Shown: positions 63,399 to 64,000 of the stretch, in pieces
Numbering within the stretch: the first letter of the stretch is position 1
Layout: every line of letters starts with the position of its first letter
Assembly: GCF_036173125.1 (NCBI RefSeq)
Contig: NZ_CP108054.1
Span: forward strand, 6,663,001 to 6,727,000
Origin: Streptomyces sp. NBC_00286
GTDB lineage: Bacteria > Actinomycetota > Actinomycetes > Streptomycetales > Streptomycetaceae
Direction of reading: 5' to 3'
DNA length: 64,000 nucleotides
Translations under genes and position numbers: made by a program
The notes under the pieces: model-generated
Told to the model about the DNA's origin: nothing
The model's database searches: none
The model's input: only the letters and a program-made list of their open reading frames with translations

Positions 63399-64000
63399 AT
63401 GAGCCCTCGCTCCCGCCACCGGGTACGTGAACTGCGCACCGCACTCGGGCAGTTGAAGCACCCGCCCGAGTTCCGCGTACCCCCGCCCTTCCTGGGCCCG
63501 GCCCAGGCCGACTGGGCGGCGACCGTACTCGCCGAGGTCGAAGCCGCCGAGACCCTCGCGGAGCAGGCCGCGCGCACCCAGCCCACCCAGGGCACCCCAA
63601 GCACCCCGGACGGCGCCGGATCCGACGCTCTGCTCGGTGCCGCCCTCGGTATCTGGCGCGCCCTGCGCAAGCTCGACCAGGGGGCGGGACCGCTCTCGGC
63701 GGCCGAACTGCGGCAGGTGCGCCGACAGATCCATGCGAGCCGTCAGGCACTCGCGGACGACGGCCTTGAGATCCAGGACCACGACGGCGCGCCCTTCGAC
63801 TCCGGACTGTCCCTGGAGGTCCTGGTGTTCGAGGAGCAGCCGGGACTGACCCGCGAAGTGGTGCTGGAGACCGTACGGCCGTCCGTGTACTTCCGCGGCG
63901 AACGGATCCAGATGGGCCAGGTCATCGTCGGCAGACCCGCCTCCGAAGACACCGCGTCCCCTGACACCCCGCCCGGAGACGCCCCGCCCGGAGACACCCC
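63399..64000 (+). CDS. GrpE-like nucleotide exchange factor (3' partial)
   Basis: The gene is open to the window end (200 residues seen). The ATG at 63399 has AGAAGGAGA upstream and lies 26 bases after the J-like gene. A helical N-terminal part (about 1-130) is followed by EVLVFEEQPGLTREVVLETV, then RPSVYFRGERIQMGQVIVGRP, which has the pattern of the GrpE beta domain (V-E-V-x-R-P-x-Y, G-x-x-I-x-x-x-x-V-x-V-G). A Pro/Asp/Gly-rich tail follows. With a J-like neighbour, an Hsp70 family gene is expected just beyond the right edge. Confidence 0.65.
   Translation, partial: MSPRSRHRVRELRTALGQLKHPPEFRVPPPFLGPAQADWAATVLAEVEAAETLAEQAARTQPTQGTPSTPDGAGSDALLGAALGIWRALRKLDQGAGPLSAAELRQVRRQIHASRQALADDGLEIQDHDGAPFDSGLSLEVLVFEEQPGLTREVVLETVRPSVYFRGERIQMGQVIVGRPASEDTASPDTPPGDAPPGDT

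Overview
This is a very GC-rich actinobacterial window, most likely Streptomyces. Support comes from the codon usage, a sortase-type LAETG surface protein, paired dynamin-like GTPases next to an SSB paralogue, and frequent ATGA/GTGA start-stop overlaps.

Region 1 (1-39813, + strand): the 3' part of a large nonribosomal peptide synthetase (NRPS) cluster. Two giant genes carry nine modules, and the first module is cut by the window edge. Modules 1-6 each end in an epimerization (E) domain; modules 7-9 have none, and module 9 ends in a thioesterase. My manual reading of the adenylation pocket residues gives Thr (module 3), Val (4), Ile (6), Gln (7) and Val (9). Modules 1, 2, 5 and 8 have unusual codes. 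Downstream and tightly coupled are a divergent MbtH-like protein, a VioC/AsnO-type Fe(II)/2-oxoglutarate hydroxylase, an ABC exporter and an alpha/beta hydrolase. Together they look like a D-residue-rich peptide pathway with tailoring and export.

Region 2 (39847-45767, + strand): a small HTH gene with a near-consensus, apparently leaderless promoter. It is followed by a translationally coupled operon of a MoxR-type AAA+ ATPase, a VWA protein with a degenerate metallopeptidase motif, and a protein built almost wholly of short W-x-x-x-G repeats. Next come a two-gene ABC transporter and a small membrane protein.

Region 3 (45822-50356, - strand): a LuxR-type regulator with an atypical receiver, a non-coding gap, and then a coupled operon (transcribed leftwards) of two dCTP-deaminase-fold proteins, a frameshifted family-4 glycosyltransferase and a serine hydrolase with an odd C-terminus. 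The two deaminase-like proteins have lost complementary active-site residues.

Region 4 (50986-53083): a small ORF and a large serine recombinase whose 3' end runs into a tRNA-Arg(UCU) gene on the other strand. This looks like the junction of an integrated element. What lies to its left may be an island, but its left end is not recognised.

Region 5 (53393-64000): probable core chromosome. It holds two coupled GTPases, an SSB paralogue, a thioester-domain LAETG surface protein, a secreted AMIN-like protein, an HtrA-like serine protease, a VOC protein, a J-domain-like membrane protein and a GrpE-like protein cut by the right edge. No rRNA, CRISPR array or complete insertion sequence was seen.
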